Numbered from the stretch's first letter, positions 8,434-17,656 are shown. The stretch is DNA of 32,051 nt from an uncultured Bacteroidota bacterium (GCA_913055845.1 CAJXKO010000026.1:1-32051), one strand, 5' to 3'. Translations and numbers: made by a program. The notes: generated by a model not told the origin, from the letters alone.

Positions 8434-10710
8434 ATGTTCTTCCCACCGCGCCGCCTGTGCGTGCGGGGCCTACTGCTTGCCCTCGTGCTCGCAGGGGGGG
8501 CCGGAAGTCTGTCTGACGCCTCTGCACAGGCCCCCCTCCGGTACGTGAACGACAACACCACCGTGTCGGAAATCTCCTTCCGGTTCGTCGATCAGCAGAC
8601 CTTCGAGACGAGCCGGCTGCAGGAACAGATTGCCACCGCTGCCCCCGGCTTCTTTGCGCGACTCCAGAACCAGTTTTCGTTCCTGCCGGGCCTCTCTCCA
8701 CGTCTGTACCCCTTCGACCCGGTGACCCTCCAGAAAGACGTGGTGCGACTGCGCCAATTTTATCAGCAGAACGGATTTCCAACCCCCGATATAGACTATC
8801 CTGCGTCACAGCTTGACTCCTCGAAGAACCGGATCCACGTTATCTTTACCATCCAGGAGGGGCCAGAGCTCGACATTCGGGAGAGCACGTTCCAGAACGC
8901 CGACGGCACCGCGGGGATCAGGGCGGCACTACCGGCGCCCCTCCACGACGACTGGGTCCGCTACCAGCGTAGCACACTACGGGTGGGGGGGCGGTACACG
9001 GACTTCAAGCGCACCCAAATTGAGGACCAGGTTCAATCCTGGCTCCGCAACCGGGGGTTTGCATTTGCGCGGGTGCAGTCGAGCGCAGCGGTGGATACGG
9101 CCCAGTATGCCGCCGACCTGGAGTTCTTTGTGGACGCGGGGCCCCAAGCGACCGTCTCTGAGATCAGTATTGAGGGCAACACAGCGGTGAACCGATCCGT
9201 GATTCTGCGGGAATTGCCCTTCGGCGTGGGCGACCGCTTCTCGGCCGATGCCGTGACCGAGGGCCAGCAGAAACTGTTCGACCTCAACCTCTTCCGTGTG
9301 GCCCTCGCCGACGTGCCCGACCAGCCCCGCGACAGCACTGTTCGGGTGCGCTACCGGGTCCGCGAGACCGAACTCCGAGCCTACTCCGGCCAGATTGGAT
9401 ACGACACACAGTCGGGCGCGACCCTGGAGGGCAGTTGGCGGCACCGAAACTTCTACGGCGACGCCCGCACCTTCATCGTGAGCCTGACGGCCGATACGGG
9501 CCTCCCTGAGAATCCCCCCAACTTCCTGCCCGGCTTTCTTACGCGCTCGTCGTCGCAGGAGCTGAGCCGCACGTTCCGGGCCTCGGTCACCCTGCGGCAG
9601 CCCTACCTCTTCTCCCAGGACCTCTCCGGCTCGGTATCGCCGTTCGTGCAGGAGCGCCTCAACCCCGCCCTGGCCCCAAATCCCGACCGGTCCCTGGACC
9701 TCAATGAGCGGCAGTTCGGGATCAATTCCAGCCTCGTCTACGACCTGCTTCCGTACCGGACGCTCTCGCTTCAGCATTCGTTTGCACGCACCCGCCAGTT
9801 TTTGGCGTCGGGTGTCTCGGATCCTACGCGTCCGGACATCCCCCTGGGCGCGGACGAGGACCTCTTCAACAAAAGCGTCTTCACGCTCAACGGGACCTTT
9901 GGGGAGGCCGACGACTTCATCAATCCCACCCGAGGGTACATCTTTCGTCCCACCGTCCAGCTCGGGGGCTACCTCTTCGACTCGGGCGTGGAGTTCGCAG
10001 AGCTGAGCGCGGAATTGAGCGGGTACCTTCCGCTCTCCGAGCACGTAGAGCTGGCGGGGCGAGTGTTCGCGGGCTCGCTCTGGCCCTTCGAAGAGAGCCG
10101 GACCAACCTCACACTGCCCGCCGATCCCTCCCCGGAGGACCTCCAGCAAAACCGCGTCTTCCAGAATCGGTTCTCCGACTACCTCTTGTACGCGGGCGGC
10201 GGAAGCGACGTGCGGGGCTGGTCCTCGCGCCTGGCCGGCGGCAAGGTGCTGCGCCGCTCCCCGGTGATCGAGGACGGATTCGTGTACCGACCGACGGGGG
10301 CACGCACAAAGATTGGCGGGAGCCTGGAGGCCCGATTTCCCCTCCCGGGCCTCGGCCCCAACTGGCGGACCGCGGCGTTCATTGACGCGGCCCGATTGTC
10401 TCCCGGCACCCTAAATTTAACGCCCCCCCCAAGCGTTTCCGGGGTCGTGGAGGGCCCCGACGGGCGAGCTGTAGGGACCGATCCGTCGCAGTTTCTGGTG
10501 GGAACCGGCGCGGGGCTCCGGTACCAGACCCCGTTCGGCTTCCTGCGGATCGATCTCGCCTACAAACTGACCCCTGACCGCCTGGACCTTCGCTCCGCGG
10601 GGGACGTGGGGCGCGCGGCCACCAGGGATCCACCCACGCCACTCTCACAGGTTGATACCCGCTCTATCCGACGCCTGCGTCTGCACTTCGGCATCGGGCG
10701 GTCGTTCTGA
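8434..10710 (+). CDS. Omp85-superfamily outer-membrane protein, TamA/BamA-like
   Basis: The preferred ATG at 8434 gives 758 residues with a clean signal peptide (MFFPPRRLCVRG, then a hydrophobic LLLALVLAGGAG), cleaved after ASAQA (residue 33). An in-frame ATG at 8374 would add 20 residues. Periplasmic POTRA-type repeats span about residues 40-315; the last is unmistakable (EISIEGNTAVNRSVILREL, then a GDRFSADAVTEGQQKLFDL helix). From about 315 to the end lies the 16-strand barrel domain. The conserved VRGF-type motif of loop 6 appears as VRGW (593-596), and the protein ends in a C-terminal Phe (FGIGRSF), the outer-membrane insertion signal. The start of the tamB gene lies 49 bp downstream, so this is the TamA-like partner in a TamA/TamB export complex. 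A general BamA role is less likely but possible. Confidence 0.88.
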   Translation: MFFPPRRLCVRGLLLALVLAGGAGSLSDASAQAPLRYVNDNTTVSEISFRFVDQQTFETSRLQEQIATAAPGFFARLQNQFSFLPGLSPRLYPFDPVTLQKDVVRLRQFYQQNGFPTPDIDYPASQLDSSKNRIHVIFTIQEGPELDIRESTFQNADGTAGIRAALPAPLHDDWVRYQRSTLRVGGRYTDFKRTQIEDQVQSWLRNRGFAFARVQSSAAVDTAQYAADLEFFVDAGPQATVSEISIEGNTAVNRSVILRELPFGVGDRFSADAVTEGQQKLFDLNLFRVALADVPDQPRDSTVRVRYRVRETELRAYSGQIGYDTQSGATLEGSWRHRNFYGDARTFIVSLTADTGLPENPPNFLPGFLTRSSSQELSRTFRASVTLRQPYLFSQDLSGSVSPFVQERLNPALAPNPDRSLDLNERQFGINSSLVYDLLPYRTLSLQHSFARTRQFLASGVSDPTRPDIPLGADEDLFNKSVFTLNGTFGEADDFINPTRGYIFRPTVQLGGYLFDSGVEFAELSAELSGYLPLSEHVELAGRVFAGSLWPFEESRTNLTLPADPSPEDLQQNRVFQNRFSDYLLYAGGGSDVRGWSSRLAGGKVLRRSPVIEDGFVYRPTGARTKIGGSLEARFPLPGLGPNWRTAAFIDAARLSPGTLNLTPPPSVSGVVEGPDGRAVGTDPSQFLVGTGAGLRYQTPFGFLRIDLAYKLTPDRLDLRSAGDVGRAATRDPPTPLSQVDTRSIRRLRLHFGIGRSF

Positions 10711-10759
10711 GCCCCCGGCTCCCCTCCTCTCACTACCGACGTCTACCGACTACTGCACC

Positions 10760-13700
10760 GTGCCTGCTCACCCTGCCCCTTCCGGTCCGGGTTCCTCCCC
10801 TGCCCCCGACGAGTCTGCTCCGTCGCGCCTTCGCCGTTGGGCTCGGCGCGCAGCGTGGGGCATCGGTGGCCTCGTGGCGACGCTCCTCTTGGGGGTGAGC
10901 CTCGTCCTGCTCGGGCTACAAACCGAGACGGGGGCGACCGCGGCGGCACAGTTCCTGGCGCGACAGGCCAATCCAGTTCCCAACACCACCCTTACAGTCG
11001 AGCGCGCCGGCGGAAGCTGGCTCCGTTCGCTGCACCTGACGAACGTGGCGCTCACCCGCCCCGACAGTGCATCGGGCACTGCCGTATCAATGGCGCAGGT
11101 GGATACCCTCGCGGTATCGTACCGCCTCGGCGCGCTGCTGCGGGGCCGGCTCCACCTCATGAGCGTCTCCCTCCGGGGCCCATCGGTCACCCTGCGCCAG
11201 GCGGCCGACTCCACCTGGGACTGGGGCCGGGCCTTTGCCCGCGACACGACGACGGCCCCGGAGGACACAAGCGCGGGCATGCCCATCCAAATCGACCGCG
11301 TCCGGGTGGGAGAGGGACATGCTGCGGCCCAGTTCTACGCCGACGGCGGCGACTCAACCGTCCAGGTCGAGGACCTCGAACTGCGCGCCCAGGACCTCCA
11401 GATCGCCCCGGCGCTCAGGGGGCGTCTCGACACACTTGGTCTTCGGGCCCGCCTTCCCGCCGATACCTCGGCCCTTCGGATGACGGCGCGCGCATCGCTT
11501 TCTGACCGTCGGCTCCGACTGGACACACTCGGGCTCACCTCCCCACGGAGCGATGTGACGGGCCGCGGCACCGCCCGCGTCCCCCTGGGCCCGCAGGACA
11601 CGCTCGACGACGTAGCGCTGTCGCTCCGGGCCGATCCCCTCGTCCTCGGCGACCTGACGGCGCTGGTGCCCACACTGGCGGTGAACCCTGAGGAGGCGAT
11701 CACGCTCGATGCTCGCCTCACAGGATCGGGGCAGCGCCTCTCTCTCACGACAGAAGCGGAGGTCCAGGGCGGCGGGGGCCGCCTGACCGCGGAGATCGAC
11801 GCGACGCCGCGCATCGACACGCCGTCGGGCGGACCGCCGCTTCGGTACCGCATCGACGCCGAGGCGGAGCGCCTCACCACGAGCCTCATCGGTCCCCCGG
11901 ACGCAACCGAGAACCTTCTGACGGCCACCGTCGACGGCCAACTGAAGGGCCCGTCCCTCGACGCGCTAGACGGCACCGTCACGGCCCAGATCTCCGAGGG
12001 TCGTCTCGGGGGCGTTCAGGCCTCGGCGGTAACACTGCAGTCTACCGTACAAACGGGCACCGCGGCGGTGGACCTGAACGGCACGCTGAACGACATCGGG
12101 TTCTCGGTGGATGGGACGGCCCGCCCGTTCGATGCGGCCCCGTCCATGGACCTGACGGCGCGCGTTCGCGAATTGTCGCTGGCCACCCTGGCCCCGAACG
12201 CGGGCGTTGAGGGCCTCCTCACGGCCACCGCGCAGGTCACGGGCCAGTCGATGATGACCGACGCCGCAACGTACGCGGTGGATGCGCGGCTCACGGACTC
12301 GCGGATCAACGCACAACCGATCTCGTCGGGGCGGCTCTCCGCCACCCTGGGCCCTGAGCGCGTGCGGGCCGACGCGACCCTGCGGTTCCCCACGGGCCAA
12401 CTGGCCCTTGCCGGACAGGCCGCCCTCGACGGCTCGGAGCAGTTTTCCCTCGACACCGGCCGTTTCGACAACGTGAACGTGGCGGCCCTGGCGGGCGACA
12501 CGACCGCGAGCCGCGTGACGGCCACTGTGCAAGGAACGGGACAAGGTTTTGCTCCCGCCACGATGCAGGCCCAGGGCACGCTTGCGATGCAGGCGGCCCG
12601 GTACGGCCCGCACCAGCTGTCGTCCCTGACCACCGACGTGCGCCTCACTGGTGGCGAACTGCGGGCGGAAACCTCCGCTGAACTGAACGGAAGCTCGTGG
12701 TCGATCTCGGCCACTGGGCGTCCCTTCGACGATGTACTGTCCGCGGAAATCACGGAGGGCCGGTTCGACAACCTCGACCTGGGCCCGTTCCTACAGGACA
12801 CCACCCAGTCGAGCGACCTGCAGGGCACCCTCACGGGCCGTGTGCGGGGCACGGCCCCCGCCACTTTACGGGGCGACGTCCGCCTCACGCTGAACGATTC
12901 CCGCCTCAACCGCCAGCCCATCTCCGACGCCGTCCTGGACGCAACAATCCAGGACAGCACGGCGCAGTCCACCCTCACACTGACCACGCCGGAGGGCGGA
13001 ATGAACCTGTCCCTCACGGCCCATCCCTTTGACCGAACGCCGACCTACGCACTCTCGGACGGTGCGTTTGAGAAGCTCAACGTAGGGGCCCTGGCCGGGG
13101 TGTCCGGGCTTTCCACCGGACTGTCCGGCGACCTTCGCCTGACCGGTCGGGGCGCGCAGCTCTCGGCCCTGCGCCTCGACGCGGGGCTTACGCTCCGGGA
13201 ATCGACGATCAACCAGGCAACCATTTCGGAAGGCACCTTGTCGGCCACCGCGGCACAGGGCCGCCTGACGACCGACGGGCAGCTTGCCGGTGCCGGAGGA
13301 ACGCTGCGCCTCCGCGGCCGCCTCGACAGCCTCACGACCACGCCCACCTACGCCCTGCAAGGCCGGGCCGAGTCGATCAACGTGAGTGCCCTGGCCGGCC
13401 TCGACTCGCTTCAAACGAGCCTTCAGGCCGCCCGCTGGTCTGTGGAGGGACGAGGCACTGCCCTCGACAGCCTGACGGCTTCCACCCGTCTCTCCGCCAC
13501 CTCCATCCGTGCCAACCAGTTCCGCCTCGATACCCTCACGGTGGCCGGGGCGCTCGACCGCGGCCTCTTTCGGGTCGACACCCTCACGGTTCGCTCCAAC
13601 GCGCTGACGGCGCAGGGCCAGGGCCCCATCGCCGTGACCCAGGGGGCAGGGGCGTCGGACTTCGATGTGGAGGCGACCGTGACCGACGCCGCGCCGCTCC

Positions 13701-15946
13701 GTGGTCTCGTCGGGCTCCCCTCGCTGCGGCTCCGAAAGGGGGTCGTGGACGCGCACGTCTACGGGGCCACCGGGGAGCAGCAATTTGACGGGACGCTGGA
13801 GCTGGGGGGACTCATCTACACCGATGTGCGCCTCAGCGACCTAACTGCGTCCTTCAGCGGGCAACGGGGGACAGACCAGCCCCTGGAGCAATTGACCGTG
13901 GACGGCGAGGCGGGCTACCTCTCCGCCTTCAACGTCACCGCGACCCGCACGCGCCTCCAAGGAACCTACGACGGCACGAAAGCGACCCTCTCCACCGACG
14001 TGCGACTGGACCAAACCCACCAGGTCCAGCTTGCCACCGCGTTCGAGCCGGCAGCCGACCCGATGGTGATCCGCCTCCAAGAATTGAACGCCCGAATGGG
14101 CCCGGATCGGTGGCACCTGAACCAGCCCACCGACATTACCATCGGGGCGGCCTACCGCATCGGCGACCTGCGCCTGGAAAGCGGGTCGCAGCGCATCGAA
14201 GTCGACGGCCTCCTCGCCCCGACAGGAACGCAAAACGTTGAGGCCTCCCTCACAGACGTGCGGCTTGGGGGGGTAGCGCCCCTCTTCGGCTTCGCGGGCC
14301 TCGACGGCCGGGCCACCGGAACAGTGACCCTTACGGAGGCCGCGACGGCCCCCGTGCTCGACGGACGGCTCGACCTCCGCCTCCAGTCGGAGGAGCGCGA
14401 TGTCGGGACCCTTCAACTGTCCCTCGGCTACGAGGACCTCCAGGCCACCCTGGACGGCGAGTTTACGCATACCAGCGGCAGCGAGCTTACGCTCACCGGC
14501 GCGGTGCCCGTCGACCTTCGCCTTCAAGCCCCCGCCCCGGTCGACCTCTCCGACGAACCCGTCCGCCTGGACGCCGCCACCGACCGCTTCCCCATCGACT
14601 GGGTGGATCCGTTTTTCGACCCGGAGACCGTGCGTTCGGTGCGCGGCATGCTTACCGCAAACGCCGAGGTGCGAGGGACTCTAGGCGATCCGGAGCTGTC
14701 GGGGGCAGTGTCCCTGACGGAGGCGGGCGCGTACCTTCCCGCCCTGGAAACCAACTACCGGGGGGGCACGGCGCGCCTCCAACTGTCGGGCAACCGGCTG
14801 ACGCTCGAAAATGCCCGCGTCCGGACCGACAATGACGGCTCCCTGCAAGCGAACGGACTCATCACGCTCCCCGAACTTACGGTCGGAGAGTACGACTTGT
14901 CGCTTACGGCCTCCGACTTTCTCGCGATCGACACCCCTGCGTACCGCGAGGCCGTGGTAGACGGCGACATGACGCTCCGCGGCACCGTGCGGCGCCCCGT
15001 ACTCACCGGCGATGTGCAGGTACAGAGCGCCGACGTATACTATTCGGAGGCCCTCGCCCAGAGCGGGTCCGCCATGGCCCCGGTGGCCCTGACCTCTCAG
15101 GACCAGTTGACACTCGAGGAGCGGTTTGGACTCCGCCTCTCCGCGGCCGACACTACGACGTTTGACACCTACCAGGCCATGGCCATGGACCTGGGCGTAC
15201 AAATCGAACGCGACACCTGGCTCCGGTCTACCAGCAACCCCGAGATGAACGTGCAGTTTACCGGCGACCTGGATCTGCAAAAGGAAGCGGACCAAGACGC
15301 CCAGGTGTTCGGCACCATCGAGGTGGAGGAGGCCCGAAGCACACTGCGACAGTTTGGGCAGGAGTTCCAGATTACACAAGGCACGCTGACCTTCAACGGC
15401 GACCCGACCGTCCCGTACCTCGACCTGACGGCGGTCTACGAGCAACGAGCACGCGGCTCCCAGAACCCCGAGGTCCGTATTACCCTGTCCCTCTCCGGTC
15501 GCCCCGACAATCTGTCCCCCTCGCTCTCATCGGAGCCCACGATGGACACGCGCAACATTTTGTCGTATCTGGCCACGGGCCGGCCGGCCGACGCCCTCTT
15601 CAGCGGGGATTCGGAGGGGGGCAGTCTTGCCACCCAGGTTGCACTGGGGCAGGCGTCCAATTTTGTAGAGAACTTGGCCGCGAGCGAACTGGGACTAGAC
15701 GTGGTACGGTTGGACGTGCGCACGGAAGGGGCTTCCTACCTCACTGTCGGCCGCTACCTAACGCCGCGCTTCTTCGCGTCGATCGAACAACCGGTCCTCA
15801 CCCCGTCATCGCAGACCACCGTGCAGTCGACCGCGTACATTCCAGACGTGACGCTGGAGTACCAGCTCACCGACTACCTGCAGCTTCGGTCTCGCAGCAA
15901 CCAGCAGTCTCTGCAACTCAACTTGCTCTTCGAGTACGCCTACTGA
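10760..15946 (+). CDS. tamB: TamB, envelope-spanning AsmA-like translocation/lipid-transport protein
   Basis: The product has about 1728 residues. A GTG at 10760 is preferred as start: it follows the upstream stop at 10710 and gives a short Pro/Ser-rich cytosolic tail, a basic stretch (RLRRWARR) and one transmembrane anchor (about residues 32-53). The upstream in-frame ATG at 10652 would overlap the preceding gene by 59 bp. The long middle is a beta-rich groove typical of AsmA/TamB proteins. The C-terminal 350 residues are a TamB (DUF490) domain, recognisable from TITQGTLTFNGDP-like text (ITQGTLTFNGDPTVPYLDL), then RNILSYLATGRP and a terminal FEYAY. TamB is anchored in the inner membrane, meets TamA at the outer membrane, and is implicated in outer-membrane protein assembly and phospholipid transport. 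It is longer than the roughly 1260-residue Escherichia coli protein. Confidence 0.92.
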   Translation: MPAHPAPSGPGSSPAPDESAPSRLRRWARRAAWGIGGLVATLLLGVSLVLLGLQTETGATAAAQFLARQANPVPNTTLTVERAGGSWLRSLHLTNVALTRPDSASGTAVSMAQVDTLAVSYRLGALLRGRLHLMSVSLRGPSVTLRQAADSTWDWGRAFARDTTTAPEDTSAGMPIQIDRVRVGEGHAAAQFYADGGDSTVQVEDLELRAQDLQIAPALRGRLDTLGLRARLPADTSALRMTARASLSDRRLRLDTLGLTSPRSDVTGRGTARVPLGPQDTLDDVALSLRADPLVLGDLTALVPTLAVNPEEAITLDARLTGSGQRLSLTTEAEVQGGGGRLTAEIDATPRIDTPSGGPPLRYRIDAEAERLTTSLIGPPDATENLLTATVDGQLKGPSLDALDGTVTAQISEGRLGGVQASAVTLQSTVQTGTAAVDLNGTLNDIGFSVDGTARPFDAAPSMDLTARVRELSLATLAPNAGVEGLLTATAQVTGQSMMTDAATYAVDARLTDSRINAQPISSGRLSATLGPERVRADATLRFPTGQLALAGQAALDGSEQFSLDTGRFDNVNVAALAGDTTASRVTATVQGTGQGFAPATMQAQGTLAMQAARYGPHQLSSLTTDVRLTGGELRAETSAELNGSSWSISATGRPFDDVLSAEITEGRFDNLDLGPFLQDTTQSSDLQGTLTGRVRGTAPATLRGDVRLTLNDSRLNRQPISDAVLDATIQDSTAQSTLTLTTPEGGMNLSLTAHPFDRTPTYALSDGAFEKLNVGALAGVSGLSTGLSGDLRLTGRGAQLSALRLDAGLTLRESTINQATISEGTLSATAAQGRLTTDGQLAGAGGTLRLRGRLDSLTTTPTYALQGRAESINVSALAGLDSLQTSLQAARWSVEGRGTALDSLTASTRLSATSIRANQFRLDTLTVAGALDRGLFRVDTLTVRSNALTAQGQGPIAVTQGAGASDFDVEATVTDAAPLRGLVGLPSLRLRKGVVDAHVYGATGEQQFDGTLELGGLIYTDVRLSDLTASFSGQRGTDQPLEQLTVDGEAGYLSAFNVTATRTRLQGTYDGTKATLSTDVRLDQTHQVQLATAFEPAADPMVIRLQELNARMGPDRWHLNQPTDITIGAAYRIGDLRLESGSQRIEVDGLLAPTGTQNVEASLTDVRLGGVAPLFGFAGLDGRATGTVTLTEAATAPVLDGRLDLRLQSEERDVGTLQLSLGYEDLQATLDGEFTHTSGSELTLTGAVPVDLRLQAPAPVDLSDEPVRLDAATDRFPIDWVDPFFDPETVRSVRGMLTANAEVRGTLGDPELSGAVSLTEAGAYLPALETNYRGGTARLQLSGNRLTLENARVRTDNDGSLQANGLITLPELTVGEYDLSLTASDFLAIDTPAYREAVVDGDMTLRGTVRRPVLTGDVQVQSADVYYSEALAQSGSAMAPVALTSQDQLTLEERFGLRLSAADTTTFDTYQAMAMDLGVQIERDTWLRSTSNPEMNVQFTGDLDLQKEADQDAQVFGTIEVEEARSTLRQFGQEFQITQGTLTFNGDPTVPYLDLTAVYEQRARGSQNPEVRITLSLSGRPDNLSPSLSSEPTMDTRNILSYLATGRPADALFSGDSEGGSLATQVALGQASNFVENLAASELGLDVVRLDVRTEGASYLTVGRYLTPRFFASIEQPVLTPSSQTTVQSTAYIPDVTLEYQLTDYLQLRSRSNQQSLQLNLLFEYAY
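11999..13801 (+). repeat. About 100-codon (300 bp) tandem protein repeats inside tamB
   Basis: A motif of the form S-x-I/L-N-x-Q-x-I-S-x-x-x-L-x-A recurs with near-constant spacing. Examples begin at 11999 (GRLGGVQASAVTL), 12299 (SRINAQPISSGRLSATL), about 12599 (RYGPHQLSSLTTDV), 12899 (SRLNRQPISDAVLDATI), 13202 (STINQATISEGTLSATA) and 13502 (SIRANQFRLDTLTV). Between them a second motif repeats, F-D/E-x-L/V-N/D-V-x-A-L-A-G (near 12460, 12765, 13065 and 13370). The period is 300-303 bp, meaning six or more diverged copies of one structural unit. Confidence 0.75.
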
Positions 15947-16115
15947 TACCGTTTCCAGAACAGAAAGTCCTCCCGGAAGCCAACCACTGGACTTTTCAGT
16001 AGAATTGCTTCTACTGTAACCCGTTATCGTTCAACGTCTTATCGTTGGCGGGACTACTGTCCCATCCGATATGCCGGGACTTCCGATTGATTCACATACC
16101 ACGCAGTTTCGGGGC
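15947..16115. other. AT-richer convergent intergenic region with small hairpins
   Basis: The tamB gene ends at 15946 and the broken amidotransferase gene ends at 16116 from the other side. Within this gap are a perfect 8-bp hairpin (15997-16016), a direct repeat ttatcgtt (16024-16031 and 16039-16046) and a 5-bp hairpin gggac-tact-gtccc (16050-16063). These may end transcription from both sides, but none has a proper T-tract. Confidence 0.4.
15997..16016. terminator. Perfect 8-bp hairpin downstream of tamB
   Basis: cagtagaa (15997-16004) and ttctactg (16009-16016) are exact reverse complements around a 4-nt loop ttgc. It lies 50 bp after the tamB stop in a convergent gap, so a bidirectional termination role is plausible. 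The stem is AT-rich for this genome and lacks a following T-run on the plus strand. Confidence 0.35.
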
Positions 16116-16817
16116 TCACAATGACTCCGCCCATCCCCCAACGACCGTGTGGACCGTGTTGCGGAGTGCATCCTCGTGCGTCATGGCAGCCCGGCGAATC
16201 TGCGCCCCATCGAGCCCCTCGTCCGCCAGCTCATCCTGGAAGGCTTTCGTCATCCACGCCACCGTCTTTGGCGTCACTTCCAGGTGGAAGAGCAGTCCGT
16301 ACGCGGCGTCGCCGTAGCGGAACGCCTGGTGCTCGGTCTGCACCGAGCGGGCGAGCGAGACGGCCCCGTCCGGCAGCGTGAACACGTCGCCGTGCCAATG
16401 GAACGCCGTGAACGGATCATCGATGCCCCGAAAGAGCGGATCCTCCGCGGCGGCGTCGGTGAGGGTGACGTCGGCCCACCCGATCTCCTTGGCCGGGGCG
16501 GCCTGTACGTCGGCTCCTAGCACGTGGGCCGGGAGTTGGCTGCCCAGATAGACCCCGAGGACGGGGTGGTCGCTGCGGAGTGCCTACTCGATCAGGACAA
16601 GTTCCTGGGACAGGTGCGGAGGGTCCTCGAGGTCGGCTATCCCCATCGGTCCCCCCATCACGATGAGCGCGTCGGCGTTCAGGGTGTCAGGCACCGGATC
16701 GCCGCGAAAGAGCTGGGTCGTCTGGTACGAAAGGCCCTGATCGCCGAGCGCCTCAGCGATGGTGCCGGGCGGCTCGGGACGGACGTGCTGGAGGAGGCGG
16801 ACGTCGGGCATGGTCAC
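16116..16817 (-). pseudogene. Class I glutamine amidotransferase, inactivated (in-frame stop and lost catalytic Cys)
   Basis: Read on the minus strand from a GTG at 16817, the frame runs 233 codons in the same register but is interrupted by TAG at 16584-16586 (codon 78). Before the stop is the N-terminal half of a GMP-synthase-like amidotransferase (ALIVMGGPMGIADLED). After it the same frame continues as ALRSDHPVLGVYLGSQLPAH, the nucleophile-elbow region. The consensus there is GVCLGSQ; codon 90 is TAT (16548-16550), so the nucleophilic Cys is Tyr. The other catalytic residues, H178 and E180 (LLFHLEVTP), remain. The family moves the amide nitrogen of glutamine to an acceptor; this copy should be dead. 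The start overlaps the stop of the HAD gene by 4 nt, so the two were once translationally coupled. The two pieces could be called as separate small ORFs, but they are one gene. TAG could come from CAG by one transition. Confidence 0.85.
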
Positions 16818-17503
16818 GCAAGAAGCGTGTCGGCGAGACTCGATAGGTCGGGGACGGTGCGCACCGGAGCGGTCCGAGGCGTGGGCGGGTCGAACCGCTG
16901 ACCGTACCGCTGTACCCAGACGCAGGAGAGCCCGAGCCGGCCCGCCGGATTAATGTCGTGGTACACGCTCTGAGCAACGTGGAGGAGGCGGTTGGGGGGC
17001 ACGCCAAGCCGCGTGAAGGCCGCCTCGAAAGGATCGAGGCGCGGCTTGTACGTCCCCATTTGCTCGGCAGTAATCACGTCATCGAAGTCGACGTGGACCT
17101 GCCGGGCAGTCTCGTGGAACAGCTCATCGTCGACGTTTGAAATGACGGCGAGGCGAAACGAGTCGCCGAGGCGACGGAGCGCCGCGTTGGTGTCGTCGAA
17201 GAGGGGCCAGCGGCCGACCGAGTCGGCAAAGCGGTCGACCTCGGCGTTGGTCGGCGTAAAGCCGAAGCGATCGCCGAATCGACGCGTCACTCGTCGCAAC
17301 ACCTCGCGGTACGGCACATAGTCGCCGGCTTCCACGTCCCGCTCGAACCGGCCGTAGAGCCGAAACAGCTCGTCGTCCTCAAGGTCCGTGTCGTGGGCAC
17401 GCAGGATTGGCCGCAGGGCCCCGGCGATGCCGGTCGCCCAATCGACGAGCGTGCCGTAGCAGTCGAAGGTAAGAACGTCGAAACGATCGGCATCGAGGGG
17501 CAT
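16814..17503 (-). CDS. Haloacid dehalogenase type II / HAD-superfamily hydrolase
   Basis: This 229-residue HAD enzyme starts at the ATG at 17503, just before the first beta strand; an open frame extends upstream to 17611 but its translation has no family character. FDVLTFDCYGTLVDW holds the nucleophile D14 and T18. RLAVISNVDDELFH is motif II (Ser-Asn). TYKPRLDPFEAAF holds the motif III Lys. LLHVAQSVYHDINPAGRLG is motif IV, with the HDI-PA pattern seen in L-2-haloacid dehalogenases. The enzyme uses an aspartyl ester intermediate and releases halide or phosphate; homologues include both dehalogenases and phosphatases, so the substrate is uncertain. Its stop overlaps the start of the broken amidotransferase by 4 nt (GTGA). 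An MFS transporter gene lies 153 bp upstream on the same strand. Confidence 0.88.
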   Translation of the reverse strand: MPLDADRFDVLTFDCYGTLVDWATGIAGALRPILRAHDTDLEDDELFRLYGRFERDVEAGDYVPYREVLRRVTRRFGDRFGFTPTNAEVDRFADSVGRWPLFDDTNAALRRLGDSFRLAVISNVDDELFHETARQVHVDFDDVITAEQMGTYKPRLDPFEAAFTRLGVPPNRLLHVAQSVYHDINPAGRLGLSCVWVQRYGQRFDPPTPRTAPVRTVPDLSSLADTLLA

Positions 17504-17656
17504 CGGGCAGGCGCATGTGCGAGTGCGGTCACGGACACGACACGGGTCTTTACGCGACAAAGCCCCACATGATGCACGAGGAAAGGGCCCTGCCCGGTAG
17601 CCCGACCGCACCGAGCCGAGAAAGAGCGTGATTTCAGCCCTCCGCGGACAATCATC

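Noticed and set aside
8977-10149. 390-codon minus-strand frame inside the Omp85 gene
   Set aside because: The plus strand encodes clear POTRA and barrel features, so this is a mirror frame.
16524-16901. 125-codon plus-strand frame across the amidotransferase region
   Set aside because: The minus strand reads as a recognisable amidotransferase through the whole span; the plus frame is a shadow that looks open only because of composition.
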